A program made the position numbers and the translations under genes. From positions 1 to 55,949 of the forward strand of contig JAUXYM010000005.1 of NCBI GenBank assembly GCA_030694365.1: a DNA stretch of 55,949 bases, written 5' to 3'. This DNA is from Nevskia sp. Lineage in GTDB: Bacteria > Pseudomonadota > Gammaproteobacteria > Nevskiales > Nevskiaceae. Below the pieces are notes generated by a model. The model searched no databases. It was not told the origin of the DNA and saw only the letters and a list, made by a program, of their open reading frames with translations. Of this stretch, positions 44,899 to 54,507 are shown in pieces; position 1 is the stretch's first letter, and each line of letters starts with the position of its first letter.

Positions 44899-45945
44899 CT
44901 AGATCGTTACGGGCTTGGGCCGGGCGCTCAAGGCTTCAGCGAGCAGGCTGGCGATACGCGCCGGCACGTCGTGCTCGACCGCCCGCATCGCCACCGTGAT
45001 GGCATTGGCGAAGGCCAGCGCATCGGCGCCACCATGGCTCTTGATCACGTTGCCATTCAAGCCGACCAGGCTGGCACCGTTGTAGCGACGCGGGTCCATG
45101 CGTTTGGCCAGCGCGCGCAGCACCGAGCGGGCAATGAGACCCACCAGCTTGGTGCCTGCGTTGCGAGTGAATTCCTCGCGCATGAAATGGCCCACCAGCT
45201 TGGCCACGCCCTCGCCGGCTTTCAGCGCGACATTGCCGACGAAGCCATCGCAGACCACGACATCGGCCGGATTCAGGAAGATGCCATCGCCTTCGATGAA
45301 GCCGCAGTAATTCAGCTTCGACGCCAAAATCAGCGCCGCCGCCTGCTTGATCGTCTCGTTACCCTTGATCTCTTCCTCGCCGATGTTCAGCAAGGCGACC
45401 CGGGGCCGCTCGATGCCGTTCAGCGCCGTGACCAGCGCCGAGCCCATCACCGCGAACTGGAACAGCTGTTCGGAGTTGCAGGCAGCGTTGGCGCCGAGAT
45501 CGAGCACATGGGTTGCGCCCTTGACTGTCGGCAACGGCGAAATGATCGCCGGCCGGTCGATGCCCGGCAGCGTCTTCAGCACGAATTTGGCGATCGCCAT
45601 CAGCGCGCCGGTATTGCCGGCCGAGACGGCGGCCTGGGCACGCTGCTGCTTGACCAGGTCGATGGCAACCCGCATCGACGAATCCTTCTTGCCGCGCAGT
45701 GCTTTCGACGGCGCTTCGTCCATCGCCACCACTTCCGAGGCGTGATGGATCAGCAGACGCGAATCCTCGATGTGACGATGCGACGCCAGCGTCTTGCGCA
45801 GCGCCACTTCATCGCCGACCAGGATCAGGCTCAGGTGGCGATGTTCATCGAGCGAACGCAAAGCCGCTTCCACGACGATGCGGTGACCATGGTCGCCGCT
45901 CATCGCGTCAAGGGCCAGAAGGATTGGCGCGTTCATGGCAGGCAT
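44899..45945 (-). CDS. plsX: Phosphate acyltransferase PlsX
   Basis: A 348-residue enzyme that makes acyl phosphate from acyl-ACP for phospholipid synthesis. Family motifs include ILLALDAMSGDHG at the start, VSAGNTGALMAIAKFVLKTLPGIDRPA, LDLGANAACN, NIGEEEIKGNE and VVCDGFVGNVALKAGEG. GGAG lies about seven bases before the ATG at 45945; a second in-frame ATG is at 45936. The order yceD-rpmF-plsX is conserved, but an MFS gene follows instead of fabH. Confidence 0.96.
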   Translation of the reverse strand: MPAMNAPILLALDAMSGDHGHRIVVEAALRSLDEHRHLSLILVGDEVALRKTLASHRHIEDSRLLIHHASEVVAMDEAPSKALRGKKDSSMRVAIDLVKQQRAQAAVSAGNTGALMAIAKFVLKTLPGIDRPAIISPLPTVKGATHVLDLGANAACNSEQLFQFAVMGSALVTALNGIERPRVALLNIGEEEIKGNETIKQAAALILASKLNYCGFIEGDGIFLNPADVVVCDGFVGNVALKAGEGVAKLVGHFMREEFTRNAGTKLVGLIARSVLRALAKRMDPRRYNGASLVGLNGNVIKSHGGADALAFANAITVAMRAVEHDVPARIASLLAEALSARPKPVTI

Positions 45946-46008
45946 GATTGCGCTCCGCAGCGGGCCGGAAGAAACGGCTGTTCAGCCGTTCGGCACGCTG
46001 AGGTAAGC

Positions 46009-46206
46009 TCAGGCTTCTTCCGAAACTTCGACCGTCTTCATCTCGATCACCCGCTTGCCACGGTAGAAACCGTCGGCAGTGACGTGGTGACGCAGATGCG
46101 TTTCGCCCGAGGTGGAGTCGACCGAAAGGGTCGGCGCGCTCAGCGCATCATGGGCGCGGCGCATGCCACGGCGGGAACGGGACTTCTTTGATTTTGCGAC
46201 AGCCAT
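46009..46206 (-). CDS. rpmF: Ribosomal protein bL32
   Basis: A 65-residue ribosomal protein starting [21 protein letters not shown] and containing [15 protein letters not shown]. No zinc-binding cysteine pairs are present, so it is the zinc-independent form. It lies between yceD and plsX as usual. Confidence 0.97.
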   Translation of the reverse strand: MAVAKSKKSRSRRGMRRAHDALSAPTLSVDSTSGETHLRHHVTADGFYRGKRVIEMKTVEVSEEA

Positions 46207-46291
46207 TGGGGAACTCCGGTGGGCTAGGTTCGCCCAGGGGCGCGAATTCTACCCTGATTGAACCCGAACATGTACAACAAATCAGGCGAAA

Positions 46292-46759
46292 TCAGAGCGG
46301 CGTGCAATCGTCCCGTTCGCAGCGCGCCGAGAACGGCAGCGCCAGCAGCACTTCCTCTTCGACGATGACGTGAAACGGCAGCTGATCGTCTTCGACGAGA
46401 TACGGCTCGGCATCCTTCAGCACCCGGTTCTCTTCTTCTTCGTTGAACACCAGGCGCAGATCGATCGCCGCATCGAGCACGAACTGGAACGGCTTCAGAC
46501 AGCGCTGGCAAGTCATGGTCAGCTCACCGCGCACCCGCCCTTCCAGCTTCGGCGCGCGAGTCTTGTCACGGCGCAGTTGCAACTCGACCTGCAGATCGGT
46601 CTGCAGCGTGTCGTGGAGGTCGGCCAGCGCCTGTTTCAGACGTTCCAGCCGCGACACCGGCAGACTGCCGGCGTAGCTCGCCTCGCGGGTCAGCGCACTC
46701 GATACCTTGGCGTGCAGCGGCAGAATGCGCTGCGCAGTTTTCTTGACCGGTTCGTTCAT
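46292..46759 (-). CDS. yceD: YceD-family protein (DUF177), 23S rRNA accumulation
   Basis: A 155-residue protein of the DUF177 family, needed for normal 23S rRNA levels in E. coli and plants. The core CQRCLKPFQF has a Cys pair, and a second pair is in ARCERDDCTPL at the C-terminus. Acidic stretches (FNEEEENRVL, VEEEVLLALPFSA) match the family. It is divergent from maf by 50 bases and upstream of rpmF. Confidence 0.93.
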   Translation of the reverse strand: MNEPVKKTAQRILPLHAKVSSALTREASYAGSLPVSRLERLKQALADLHDTLQTDLQVELQLRRDKTRAPKLEGRVRGELTMTCQRCLKPFQFVLDAAIDLRLVFNEEEENRVLKDAEPYLVEDDQLPFHVIVEEEVLLALPFSARCERDDCTPL

Positions 46760-46809
46760 CGAACAACTCTATCAGCGGCCTTCACGAAATCGAAATCTTC
46801 CGCACCCAT

Positions 46810-47406
46810 ATGTCTCTGATCAATTCCGAATTGCCGCTGATTCTTGCGTCCGGTTCCCGCTACCGCGCCAGTCTGCTGGCCCGCCTCGGCCTGCCGTTCG
46901 TTGCGATGCCATCGGATGCCGATGAAAGCCGCCAGCCCGGCGAAACACCGCTGCAACTGGCCGAACGTCTGGCCGTCGCCAAGGCCCGGGTGCTGTCGCA
47001 ACAGCATCGGGATCGCTGGGTGCTCGGTTCGGATCAGGTCGCCGCTCTCGGTGACACCGTGCTCGGCAAGCCCGGCAGCCGCGGACGGGCGAGCGCGCAA
47101 CTCCAGGCACAGTCCGGCAACACGGTGAGCTTCATCACCGCCGTGGCGCTGCTGCATGAAGCCAGCGGCCGGCTGCTGCGCCATGTCGACCACACCCACG
47201 TCCGCTTCCGGCACTTGAGTGAGGCCGAGATCGAACGCTATCTGGACGCCGAGCCGGCCTACGACTGCGCCGGCAGCTTCAAGAGCGAAGGTCTGGGCAT
47301 TGCGCTGGTCGAAGCGATCGCCAGCGACGACGCCACCGGCCTGGTCGGCCTGCCGCTGATCGCGGTGCGGCGGATGCTGGCTGAAGCGGGCTGCGCGCTA
47401 CCGTAG
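46810..47406 (+). CDS. Maf/YceF nucleotide pyrophosphatase
   Basis: A 198-residue Maf-family enzyme that cleaves non-canonical or methylated nucleoside triphosphates. Motifs are LILASGSRYRASLLARLGLPF, ESRQPGETPLQLAERLAVAKA, WVLGSDQV and the later YDCAGSFKSEGLG and DATGLVGLPL. The YDCAGSF variant and its place next to yceD fit YceF (m7GTP pyrophosphatase) rather than YhdE. It is convergent with the HAD gene, overlapping it by nine bases. Confidence 0.92.
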   Translation: MSLINSELPLILASGSRYRASLLARLGLPFVAMPSDADESRQPGETPLQLAERLAVAKARVLSQQHRDRWVLGSDQVAALGDTVLGKPGSRGRASAQLQAQSGNTVSFITAVALLHEASGRLLRHVDHTHVRFRHLSEAEIERYLDAEPAYDCAGSFKSEGLGIALVEAIASDDATGLVGLPLIAVRRMLAEAGCALP

Positions 47407-48042
47407 CCAGGCTGGCAACGCGCGCGCATCCTTGATCACTGCCATGGCACCCGCCGCAAGCAAGCGCCCCGGCGCGTGAACGCCACAGGCCACGCCTAGC
47501 GCCGGCACGCCGACTGCGGCGGCCATTGCCACGTCGTACTCGGTATCACCGATCATCAGCGCCCGGTCCGCCGCCACACCGGTCTCACGCAGGATTTCTT
47601 CGAGCATCAGCGGATGCGGCTTGTCGGCGGTTTCATCGGCGCAGCGGCTGATCTCGAACAGCGACCTCAGGTCGTGCTCGTCGAACGCGCCGTCCAGCCC
47701 GGCGCGCGGCTTGCCGGTCGCCACCGCTAGCCGGAATCCCTGATCGCGCAGCGCCGCCAACGCTTCGGCGGCACCGTCGAACAAAGGAGTGGAATGGATC
47801 TTCAGCCCCGATTCGCGCCGGTGTGCGAACAGCTGAGCCATCACCCAGTTCGGATCGAACTCCGGATACAGGCGGCGCATGCCATCCAGCAGCCCAAGGC
47901 CGATCAGCTCGGCGATCTGATGGTTTTCGCGCGGCGGCAGGCCGAGATCGAGGATCGCTTTCTGCGTGGTGCTGACGATGTGGCCAGCGGAGTCGGCGAG
48001 CGTGCCGTCCCAGTCAAAGATCAGCAGTTCGAATTCAGGCAT
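47398..48042 (-). CDS. HAD-superfamily hydrolase, phosphoglycolate phosphatase-like
   Basis: A 214-residue HAD phosphatase with motif I FDWDGTLADS (nucleophile and acid Asp), motif II VATGKPR, the Lys in DKPHPLMLEEIL and motif IV IGDTEYDVAMA. A four-helix cap lies between about residues 17 and 90. Such a gene usually follows rluC in gammaproteobacteria. The substrate is unknown; phosphoglycolate or another small phosphate ester is likely. Confidence 0.9.
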   Translation of the reverse strand: MPEFELLIFDWDGTLADSAGHIVSTTQKAILDLGLPPRENHQIAELIGLGLLDGMRRLYPEFDPNWVMAQLFAHRRESGLKIHSTPLFDGAAEALAALRDQGFRLAVATGKPRAGLDGAFDEHDLRSLFEISRCADETADKPHPLMLEEILRETGVAADRALMIGDTEYDVAMAAAVGVPALGVACGVHAPGRLLAAGAMAVIKDARALPAWLR

Positions 48043-48099
48043 CGGCGTCGGTTGATGAAAACAGCGATCTCACGCAGAGAACAACTAGAAGCGAGAAAA

Positions 48100-48270
48100 G
48101 CTCCGGAGCACAAAGGCACGAAGGTAAAAAGCAAGGGCACAGAGTAAGCAACGATCCAAGGCTTTTCCTTTGTGTCCTTGCTTTCGCTTTCCTTCGTGCC
48201 TTTGTGTTCAGGATTTTTTCGGCCTCTCATGCCTTTTCGCTGTTCTCTGCGTGAGCAATAGCTTTGAAAG
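48100..48270 (-). repeat. Dispersed repeat, copy B, at the 3' end of rluC
   Basis: A 171-base repeat beginning GCTCCGGAGCACAAAGGCAC and ending GCTTTGAAAG just before the rluC stop. It matches copy A at 5950-6119 in both ends, length and place relative to the neighbouring gene. An inner CACAAAGGCACGAAGG / CCTTCGTGCCTTTGTG pair is complementary. Confidence 0.75.
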
Positions 48271-48275
48271 CCCGC

Positions 48276-49958
48276 TCAGCGCCCCGGCCCCAGCACCTGC
48301 AGGAACTCGCGCAGATCCTCGGTCATCGGCGCGTTCAGGATCAGCTTGCCGAAGTCGCCATCAGCCGGCAGTTGCAGGAAGTGCGAGTGCAGGAACATGC
48401 GACGCAGGCCCAGATCGCGGATCGGCTTCTGATCGTCGCGCAGGCCGTACTTGCGATCGCCGGCCACCGGATGGCCGAGCGCCAGCGCATGGACGCGAAT
48501 CTGATGGGTGCGGCCGGAGTAGATGTGCACTTCGCAGAGCGTCGCGTCCTTGTAATGCGCCTGCGGCACGAAGCGCGACTTCGACGGCTTGCCGTCTTCC
48601 TCGTCGATATCGATGAACCGCTCGCCGCCCGGAATCGAGCGCTTGACCAGCGCGGCATCGACATCGCGCGCGCCACCCTGCAGCCGTCCGACGATCAGCG
48701 CGAAGTAGCGCTTGTCGGCCAGGCCTTCGCGGAACGCGCGCTGGGCTCGGAGCAGGCCGACACGGGACTTGGCCAGCAGCAGCAAGCCGCTGGTATCACG
48801 GTCGAGACGATGGGCGAGTTCGAGGAAATCGTACTTGCCCCAGCAGCGCGCCGCTTCGATCACGCCGTAGGCGATGCCGGTGCCGCCGTGCGACGCCAGG
48901 CCGGCCGGTTTGCAGATCGCCAGGTAATGCTCGTCCTCGTAGACGATCGCTTCACGCAGCCGGTTCAGCACCGCATCCGGCGCGCGGATCTGCTCGCTCT
49001 TTTCGGCGAGGCGGACCGGCGGAATGCGCACTTCCTCGCCCAGCGCCAGCTTGCGGTCGGGCTTGACCCGGCCGCCATCGACCCGCACCTGGCCGGAGCG
49101 CAGGATCAGGTAGATGTGCGATTTCGGCACGCCCGGCAGGCACTTCATCAGATAGTTGTCGACCCGTTGCCCATCCTCGTTGGCAGTGATCGTCATGTGG
49201 ACGACGACGGTCGGCAGCAGCTCCTTGTCGGTCGCCGTTTCGACGGCCTTGCCCGGGCGGTTTTCCCGGGTGAACTTCGGCGCCACCTTTGACTTGGCAG
49301 CGCGCTTGGTCGCAGCAGGGCCGGTCGCCGGCTTGGCGGCGATGGTCCGCTCTGCCGACCTGACCGTTGATCGGGTCGGCGGACGCGTGGTCGGCCGAGC
49401 GATGCGGCTGTCATCGCGCGACGAGGCCGGTCGCTGGCCGTCCCGCCCCGGCGACGCTGCTCTCGGCGCGCTGCTCTTGGCGGTCATGTAGCGCGGCGCG
49501 CTCGGACGGGCGGTCCGGTCGGACTTGCGCAACTCGGACTTCGCGCCCGGTTTCGGCTTGGGCTTCGACGCCGCCATGAATTCGCTCAGCGATTCCGGTG
49601 GCCGTGCTGACCGGGGGCTCGGCTTCGAGCTGGGCCGCTGCGTCGGTCGCACCGACGCAGGCGCAGCAGTACTGCCGGTCTTCGGCCCGCCCGGACGCGA
49701 ACCGGGCCGGGCGGCTGGCCGGGAATCAGACCGGAAATCGGCGCGACCGGCCGACTTCGAGGCCGGCTTGTACGACTTGCCTGCCGGTGCACCTGGACGG
49801 GATGTAGCGGGCCTTGACGGCCGATCGGACCCTTCCGGGCGTGAACGCTCGGCCGGCCGATCGGCGGATGAAGAGCGGGGCTTCGGCCGCGAAGCCGGCC
49901 GGGTGGAGGATGAAGGAGGAGCTTTGCGATTCAAGGCGATCTCGGCAACAAGGAACAA
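48276..49958 (-). CDS. rluC: 23S rRNA pseudouridine synthase RluC with long disordered N-terminus
   Basis: The 560-residue product ends in a typical RluC: an S4 RNA-binding domain (RVDNYLMKCLPGVPKSHIYLI..., about 262-330) and the synthase domain. The catalytic motif is HRLDRDTSGLLLL with Asp386, followed by KRYFALIVGRLQ and YSGRTHQIRVHALALGHPVAGD. It makes pseudouridine at 955, 2504 and 2580 of 23S rRNA in E. coli. The first roughly 240 residues are Ser/Pro/Arg/Lys-rich and look disordered. A TTG at 49958 starts this reading; internal Met codons in the tail could be used instead. It is divergent from rne. Confidence 0.9.
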   Translation of the reverse strand: MFLVAEIALNRKAPPSSSTRPASRPKPRSSSADRPAERSRPEGSDRPSRPATSRPGAPAGKSYKPASKSAGRADFRSDSRPAARPGSRPGGPKTGSTAAPASVRPTQRPSSKPSPRSARPPESLSEFMAASKPKPKPGAKSELRKSDRTARPSAPRYMTAKSSAPRAASPGRDGQRPASSRDDSRIARPTTRPPTRSTVRSAERTIAAKPATGPAATKRAAKSKVAPKFTRENRPGKAVETATDKELLPTVVVHMTITANEDGQRVDNYLMKCLPGVPKSHIYLILRSGQVRVDGGRVKPDRKLALGEEVRIPPVRLAEKSEQIRAPDAVLNRLREAIVYEDEHYLAICKPAGLASHGGTGIAYGVIEAARCWGKYDFLELAHRLDRDTSGLLLLAKSRVGLLRAQRAFREGLADKRYFALIVGRLQGGARDVDAALVKRSIPGGERFIDIDEEDGKPSKSRFVPQAHYKDATLCEVHIYSGRTHQIRVHALALGHPVAGDRKYGLRDDQKPIRDLGLRRMFLHSHFLQLPADGDFGKLILNAPMTEDLREFLQVLGPGR

Positions 49959-50505
49959 AGCCGATACCGGCTTGGCGAAGAAATGAAACAGGACGACTGA
50001 GCAAGCGCTTGCCGACGATGCCGGGGCGTCACCAAAAACCGTCCATACCCGACAGCGCCACGAGTTTCGGCGGTCTGCGCCATGCCTTTGAGCGGCAACG
50101 CAAAACTATCGTCAGCGCCGGTTTCTATGGCACACTTCGATCTGTTTGTCGCGGTTGCGACGAATACAGTTCCGGTGTCAGGCCCCAATACTTTTCAGAC
50201 TTCAGTCTGGCTTTATTTGAGGCTTCCGTCGGGATCCGGCGCAAACCGGCGGGCCGCATGGTAACAAACCGCCCGCCCCGTCAGCGCCGGACAAGCGCCG
50301 AACCCAGCGACAAGCCAGTAACTGAACTATCACGCCGACCGTCTTTCGACCGGCGTTTCGCACAATCCAGCGTTCCCGCGCGAGGCGGGGATGAATCAAC
50401 GATCGAACCATCACAATTTCGTAACGATCGAGGCGCGCCCCAGACGCGCCGCATCCCGTTCTGCGCGGTCGAGCGTCTTACCAGACAGCTATCGAGACCG
50501 CATCA
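49959..50505. other. rluC-rne intergenic region and likely rne leader
   Basis: A 547-base non-coding region between divergent rluC and rne. In E. coli rne has a 5' leader of about 360 bases used for autoregulation, and the length here would allow the same. A palindrome CAGACTTCAGTCTG followed by GCTTTATTTGAGG lies at 50196-50222. No gene was found. Confidence 0.5.
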
Positions 50506-53500
50506 ATGAAAAGAATTCTGATCAACGCCACACAGCGCGAAGAATTGCGCGTGGGCATCGTCGACGGACAGAAGCTATACGACCTTGACATCGAACTGGC
50601 CTCGCGCGAGCAGCGCAAGTCCAACATCTATAAGGGTAAAATTACTCGCGTCGAGCCCAGCCTCGAAGCCTGCTTCGTCGACTACGGTGCCGAGCGCCAC
50701 GGCTTCCTGCCGCTGAAGGAGATCCACAAGGATTACTACCGCACCACGGCCAGCGGCGCCGGCAAGGGCAACATGCGGGAGCTGATCGCCGAAGGTTCGG
50801 AGATCATCGTCCAGGTCGAAAAGGAAGAGCGCGGCAACAAGGGCGCAGCACTGACCACCTATGTCAGCCTCGCCGGCCGCTACCTGGTGCTGATGCCGAA
50901 CAACCCGAAGGCCGGCGGCATCTCGCGCCGCGCCGAAGGCGAGGAACGCGAGGAAGCCCGCGAAGCGCTCGCTGCGCTGGCGATTCCAGAAGGCATGGGC
51001 ATCATCGTCCGCACCAACGGCATGGGCCGTTCGGCACCGGAACTGCAGACCGATCTCGATCAACTCGCCGAGACCTGGGGCCGCATCGTCTCCGCCGCCG
51101 TCGAGCTGCCGGCGCCGTTCCCGCTGTACAAGGAAAACAACGTGGTGCTGCGCGCGCTGCGCGACTACCTGCGCCCGGACATCGGCGAAGTGATCGTCGA
51201 CAACGCCGAAATCTACGAGGAAGCGCGGGCGCAGATGCTGCGTTCGATGCCGGCCGAGCAGCACAAGCTGAAGCTGTATCGCGACGACATCCCGCTGTTC
51301 TCGCGCTACCAGGTCGAAAGCCAGATCGAATCGGCGCACGAGCGCATGGTCCGCCTGCCGTCGGGTGGCTCGATCGTCATCGATCACACCGAAGCGCTGA
51401 CCGCGATCGACATCAACTCGGCGAAGGCGACCGGCGGTGGCGGCATCGAGGAAACCGCGCTGCAGACCAATCTGGAAGCGGCCGATGAGATCGCCCGCCA
51501 GTTGCGCCTGCGCGATCTCGGCGGCCTGATCGTGATCGATTTCATCGACATGAACAGCTCGAAGAACCAGCGCGATGTCGAGAAGGCCGTGCAGGTGGCC
51601 TGCGACATCGACCGCGCCAGAGTCCAGGTTGGCCGCCTGAGCCGCTATGGTCTCCTTGAAATGAGCCGCCAGCGCCTGCGTCCCTCGCTGTCCGAACACA
51701 CCCAGATCGCCTGCCCGCGCTGCGAAGGCCGCGGCCAGATTCGCTCGGTCGAATCGCTGGCGCTCGCCGCGCTGCGTCTGATCGAAGAGGAGTGCATGAA
51801 GGACCGCACCGGCCGCGTCATCGCGCAGCTGCCGGTCGACGTTGCCACCTACCTGCTGAACGAGAAGCGCGGCGTCATCGCCGAGCTGGAATCGCGCTAC
51901 ATGGTGGTGGTCACCCTGGTGCCGAACGAGACGCTGGAGACGCCGAAGTACGAGATCACCCGGATTCGCGCCGATCATCTGACCCTCGAAAACAACGCCG
52001 GCATGAGCTATCGCCTGCCGCAGGATTACAAGGCCGACGCCCGCGCCGCGCTCACTGGCGCCGGCACGCCGCAGCAGGCCCCGCGCGGTGCCGGCGGCGA
52101 AGCTGCGGTGAAGCTGGTGCTGCCGAATGCGCCGGCACCGCTGCCGCTCGATGCGCCGGATCCGGTGGCACCGGTCGCAGCACCGAAGCACGTCCCGGTA
52201 CCAGTCGCCGTGATGCAGCCGGTCGCCAGCAGCGGCGGCTTCTGGGGTTGGCTGAAAGGCCTGTTCGGCGGCAAGGCCGAAGCACCGAAGCCGTCCGACA
52301 GCGGTCAACAGCGATCGCCGCGTGGCGGCAATCAGGCGCAGGGCCAGCAGCCGCGTCGCGATGGTGGCCGTGGTGACGGTCGCCGCGAAGCGGGACGTCC
52401 TCAGGATGGCCAGCAGCGACGCGATGGTGCCCAGCGAAATGACGGGCGCAATGAAGGACGAAATGAAGGGCGCGGCGAAGGTCGTGGCCAGCGTCCGCCG
52501 CAGGATGGTCAGCCGCGTCGTGACGGCCGCAACAACGAGCCGCGCAACGCCGCAACCGCCGGCGAAAGCCGCAATGACGGCAATCGCCCGGTTCGTGGGG
52601 AAGGTCGTGGGGAAGGACGTGGTGGCCAGCAGCAGCCGCGCCAGCCGCAGAATCAGCCGAAACAGCAGAACCTGCGCAACCAGCCCGCGCAGACCAGCGC
52701 GGCAGCGGCGGCGGCAAACGTCGATACCGACACCTTGCCGCCGGTGGTTGCCGCGCTGGCTACCGCCGCGGTCGTCGCATCAACAACTGCCGACCGCGCT
52801 GCGCCGACGGAAACCATGAGCGAGCTGCTGAACAGCGGCGCGCCGGTCGACGGCGAAGCCGCTGCCCTGGCCCAGAGCGAAGGCACCGGTACTGCAGCCG
52901 GTGAAGCGCGCGAAGGCAGTGGCCGCCGTGGCCGCCGTGGTCGTCGTGGTCGTGGTCGTGGTCGCACCGGCGAGAACGGCGAGCGCAATCCGAACGCCGC
53001 GCCGGGCAGCGAAGGCGAAGCTGGCGACGAAGAGGGCGACGACAACGACGGCGACAACGCCCTCGGTCTGAACCAGGCCGACGACACCTCGCCGATGTTC
53101 GACCCGGCAGCGATCGAAGCGCGCGCCGACAGTGAGGAACCGGGCTACGCCCCGCGTCGCGACCAGCGTCAGCAGCGGGCCGAAGCCGTCACCCTGGTGG
53201 CCGCCGCGATTGAAGCGCCGGCCGCGGTCGAGGCGCTGACGGTTCTCGAAGCGCCGCTGGTCGCCGAGCCTGCTGCCGAAGCGCCAGCCGTGGTCGAAGC
53301 TGCGGCACCGCCGGTTGCCGTCGAGTTCGCCGAACCGGTGATCGCCGCTGACATCACCACCGCCCCGATCGAACTCGCGCCGGCGATGCCGCTTGAAGCG
53401 GCCGTGATCGAAGCGATCGCCGAACCGGTTATCGAAGCGACGATCGAGCCGTCACCGTTCACCGCGCCGACGGCCGAAAGCGAGAGCCCGGCCGCCGAGC

Positions 53501-53745
53501 CGGACTTGGTCACCGCTGCCGCGCCGCTGGTTGCTGAAGCGGAACCGGTCATCGTCGCCACAGTGGAACCGGAGTTCGTCGCAGCCGAGTCGACGCCGCC
53601 GGTCGCTGTGGAAGTCGAAGCGCCGATCGCGCCGCCGGTTGTCTTGGCACCGGCACCGGCCGAGCTGATCGAAGCGGCGCTCGCTGCTACGACGCCCGCC
53701 GAAAAGACCAAAGAGGTCGAGAAGAAGCCCGACGCTACGGCCTGA
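50506..53745 (+). CDS. rne: Ribonuclease E
   Basis: The 1079-residue endoribonuclease is the core of the RNA degradosome. The N-terminal catalytic half has the S1 domain (about 35-120), 5' sensor and DNase I-like parts ([27 protein letters not shown]) and the zinc link CPRC (Cys403, Cys406). After about residue 510 the tail is disordered. It includes a membrane-targeting amphipathic segment, [13 protein letters not shown] (577-589), as in E. coli segment A. Next come Arg-rich RNA-binding blocks ([26 protein letters not shown]), an acidic patch and a long Ala/Glu/Pro/Val tail. It probably regulates its own mRNA through the long leader. Confidence 0.97.
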   Translation: MKRILINATQREELRVGIVDGQKLYDLDIELASREQRKSNIYKGKITRVEPSLEACFVDYGAERHGFLPLKEIHKDYYRTTASGAGKGNMRELIAEGSEIIVQVEKEERGNKGAALTTYVSLAGRYLVLMPNNPKAGGISRRAEGEEREEAREALAALAIPEGMGIIVRTNGMGRSAPELQTDLDQLAETWGRIVSAAVELPAPFPLYKENNVVLRALRDYLRPDIGEVIVDNAEIYEEARAQMLRSMPAEQHKLKLYRDDIPLFSRYQVESQIESAHERMVRLPSGGSIVIDHTEALTAIDINSAKATGGGGIEETALQTNLEAADEIARQLRLRDLGGLIVIDFIDMNSSKNQRDVEKAVQVACDIDRARVQVGRLSRYGLLEMSRQRLRPSLSEHTQIACPRCEGRGQIRSVESLALAALRLIEEECMKDRTGRVIAQLPVDVATYLLNEKRGVIAELESRYMVVVTLVPNETLETPKYEITRIRADHLTLENNAGMSYRLPQDYKADARAALTGAGTPQQAPRGAGGEAAVKLVLPNAPAPLPLDAPDPVAPVAAPKHVPVPVAVMQPVASSGGFWGWLKGLFGGKAEAPKPSDSGQQRSPRGGNQAQGQQPRRDGGRGDGRREAGRPQDGQQRRDGAQRNDGRNEGRNEGRGEGRGQRPPQDGQPRRDGRNNEPRNAATAGESRNDGNRPVRGEGRGEGRGGQQQPRQPQNQPKQQNLRNQPAQTSAAAAAANVDTDTLPPVVAALATAAVVASTTADRAAPTETMSELLNSGAPVDGEAAALAQSEGTGTAAGEAREGSGRRGRRGRRGRGRGRTGENGERNPNAAPGSEGEAGDEEGDDNDGDNALGLNQADDTSPMFDPAAIEARADSEEPGYAPRRDQRQQRAEAVTLVAAAIEAPAAVEALTVLEAPLVAEPAAEAPAVVEAAAPPVAVEFAEPVIAADITTAPIELAPAMPLEAAVIEAIAEPVIEATIEPSPFTAPTAESESPAAEPDLVTAAAPLVAEAEPVIVATVEPEFVAAESTPPVAVEVEAPIAPPVVLAPAPAELIEAALAATTPAEKTKEVEKKPDATA

Positions 53746-53764
53746 ATCCTGAGCCCTTGCCGAA

Positions 53765-53798
53765 ACAAAAAAGCCGCGTCGAGAGACGCGGCTTTTTT
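53765..53798. terminator. Bidirectional terminator after rne
   Basis: The stem AAAAAAGCCGCGTC / GACGCGGCTTTTTT with loop GAGA has A and T runs on both sides, so it works for rne and for the converging phosphatase gene. Confidence 0.92.
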
Positions 53799-53814
53799 GT
53801 GGGTCTCGGCAGAT

Positions 53815-54507
53815 TCATTCGCGACGCAGGATGCGATCGACGAGCTGGTTGGCCCAGAAGTTCGACTTGAACGAAGCGGCGACCACCACCGGGTCGTAGT
53901 GGTTCGCGACCCAGTCCGGAAAGCTAGTGCCCGGATGCACGGCGACATGATCGCGGTAGCTGTAGAACAGCTGATCGAGCACGCCGGTCTTCGCCGCCTT
54001 GATGTGGCCATGGCTCCAGAACGCGAGCTGGCGCATCGCGGTGTCGAAGCTTTCGCCGCGCAGCAACTGCCAGATCGTCGATACCAGGCCGGCGCGATCC
54101 GCACCGGACTTGCAGTGGATCAGCAGCGGCTTCGGCAAGGTCTCGAGCAGGCTGATGATTTCCAGCACTTCATCGCGCTGCGGCGCGCTGCGCGAGGCGA
54201 TCGGGAAATGGACGAGGTTCAGGCCGATCCGCTTGCAGGTATCCCATTCGAGCTGGTTCGAACCCAGGTGCGTTTCATTGCCGCGCAGGCTCAACACAGT
54301 CTGGATGCCGGCGCGTTGCGCGCCGCGCAACTGATAGGGCATCGGGTGGCCGCAGCGATGCAGTTCCGGCGTCACTGCCATCCGGGTGTTGTAGACGAAG
54401 CGAAACATCGAGTGATCGACGAACAGCATGTTCATCCAGGCGCGAACGCGCTGGCCGAAGCTCAATAGCGGTCCATCGGGCGGCAGCACGACAGTACGGC
54501 GGCTCAT
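53815..54507 (-). CDS. Dual-specificity/tyrosine phosphatase-like protein
   Basis: A 230-residue protein with the PTP loop HCKSGADRAG (Cys132, Arg138) and an upstream general acid region near NLVHFPIASRS. It belongs to the dual-specificity phosphatase-like fold, not the low-molecular-weight phosphatases found near kdsB in other gammaproteobacteria. The N-terminus lacks a signal peptide. Its start overlaps the kdsB stop (ATGA). The substrate could be a phosphoprotein or a sugar/inositol phosphate; the LPS-precursor context hints at an envelope role, which is inference. Confidence 0.88.
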   Translation of the reverse strand: MSRRTVVLPPDGPLLSFGQRVRAWMNMLFVDHSMFRFVYNTRMAVTPELHRCGHPMPYQLRGAQRAGIQTVLSLRGNETHLGSNQLEWDTCKRIGLNLVHFPIASRSAPQRDEVLEIISLLETLPKPLLIHCKSGADRAGLVSTIWQLLRGESFDTAMRQLAFWSHGHIKAAKTGVLDQLFYSYRDHVAVHPGTSFPDWVANHYDPVVVAASFKSNFWANQLVDRILRRE

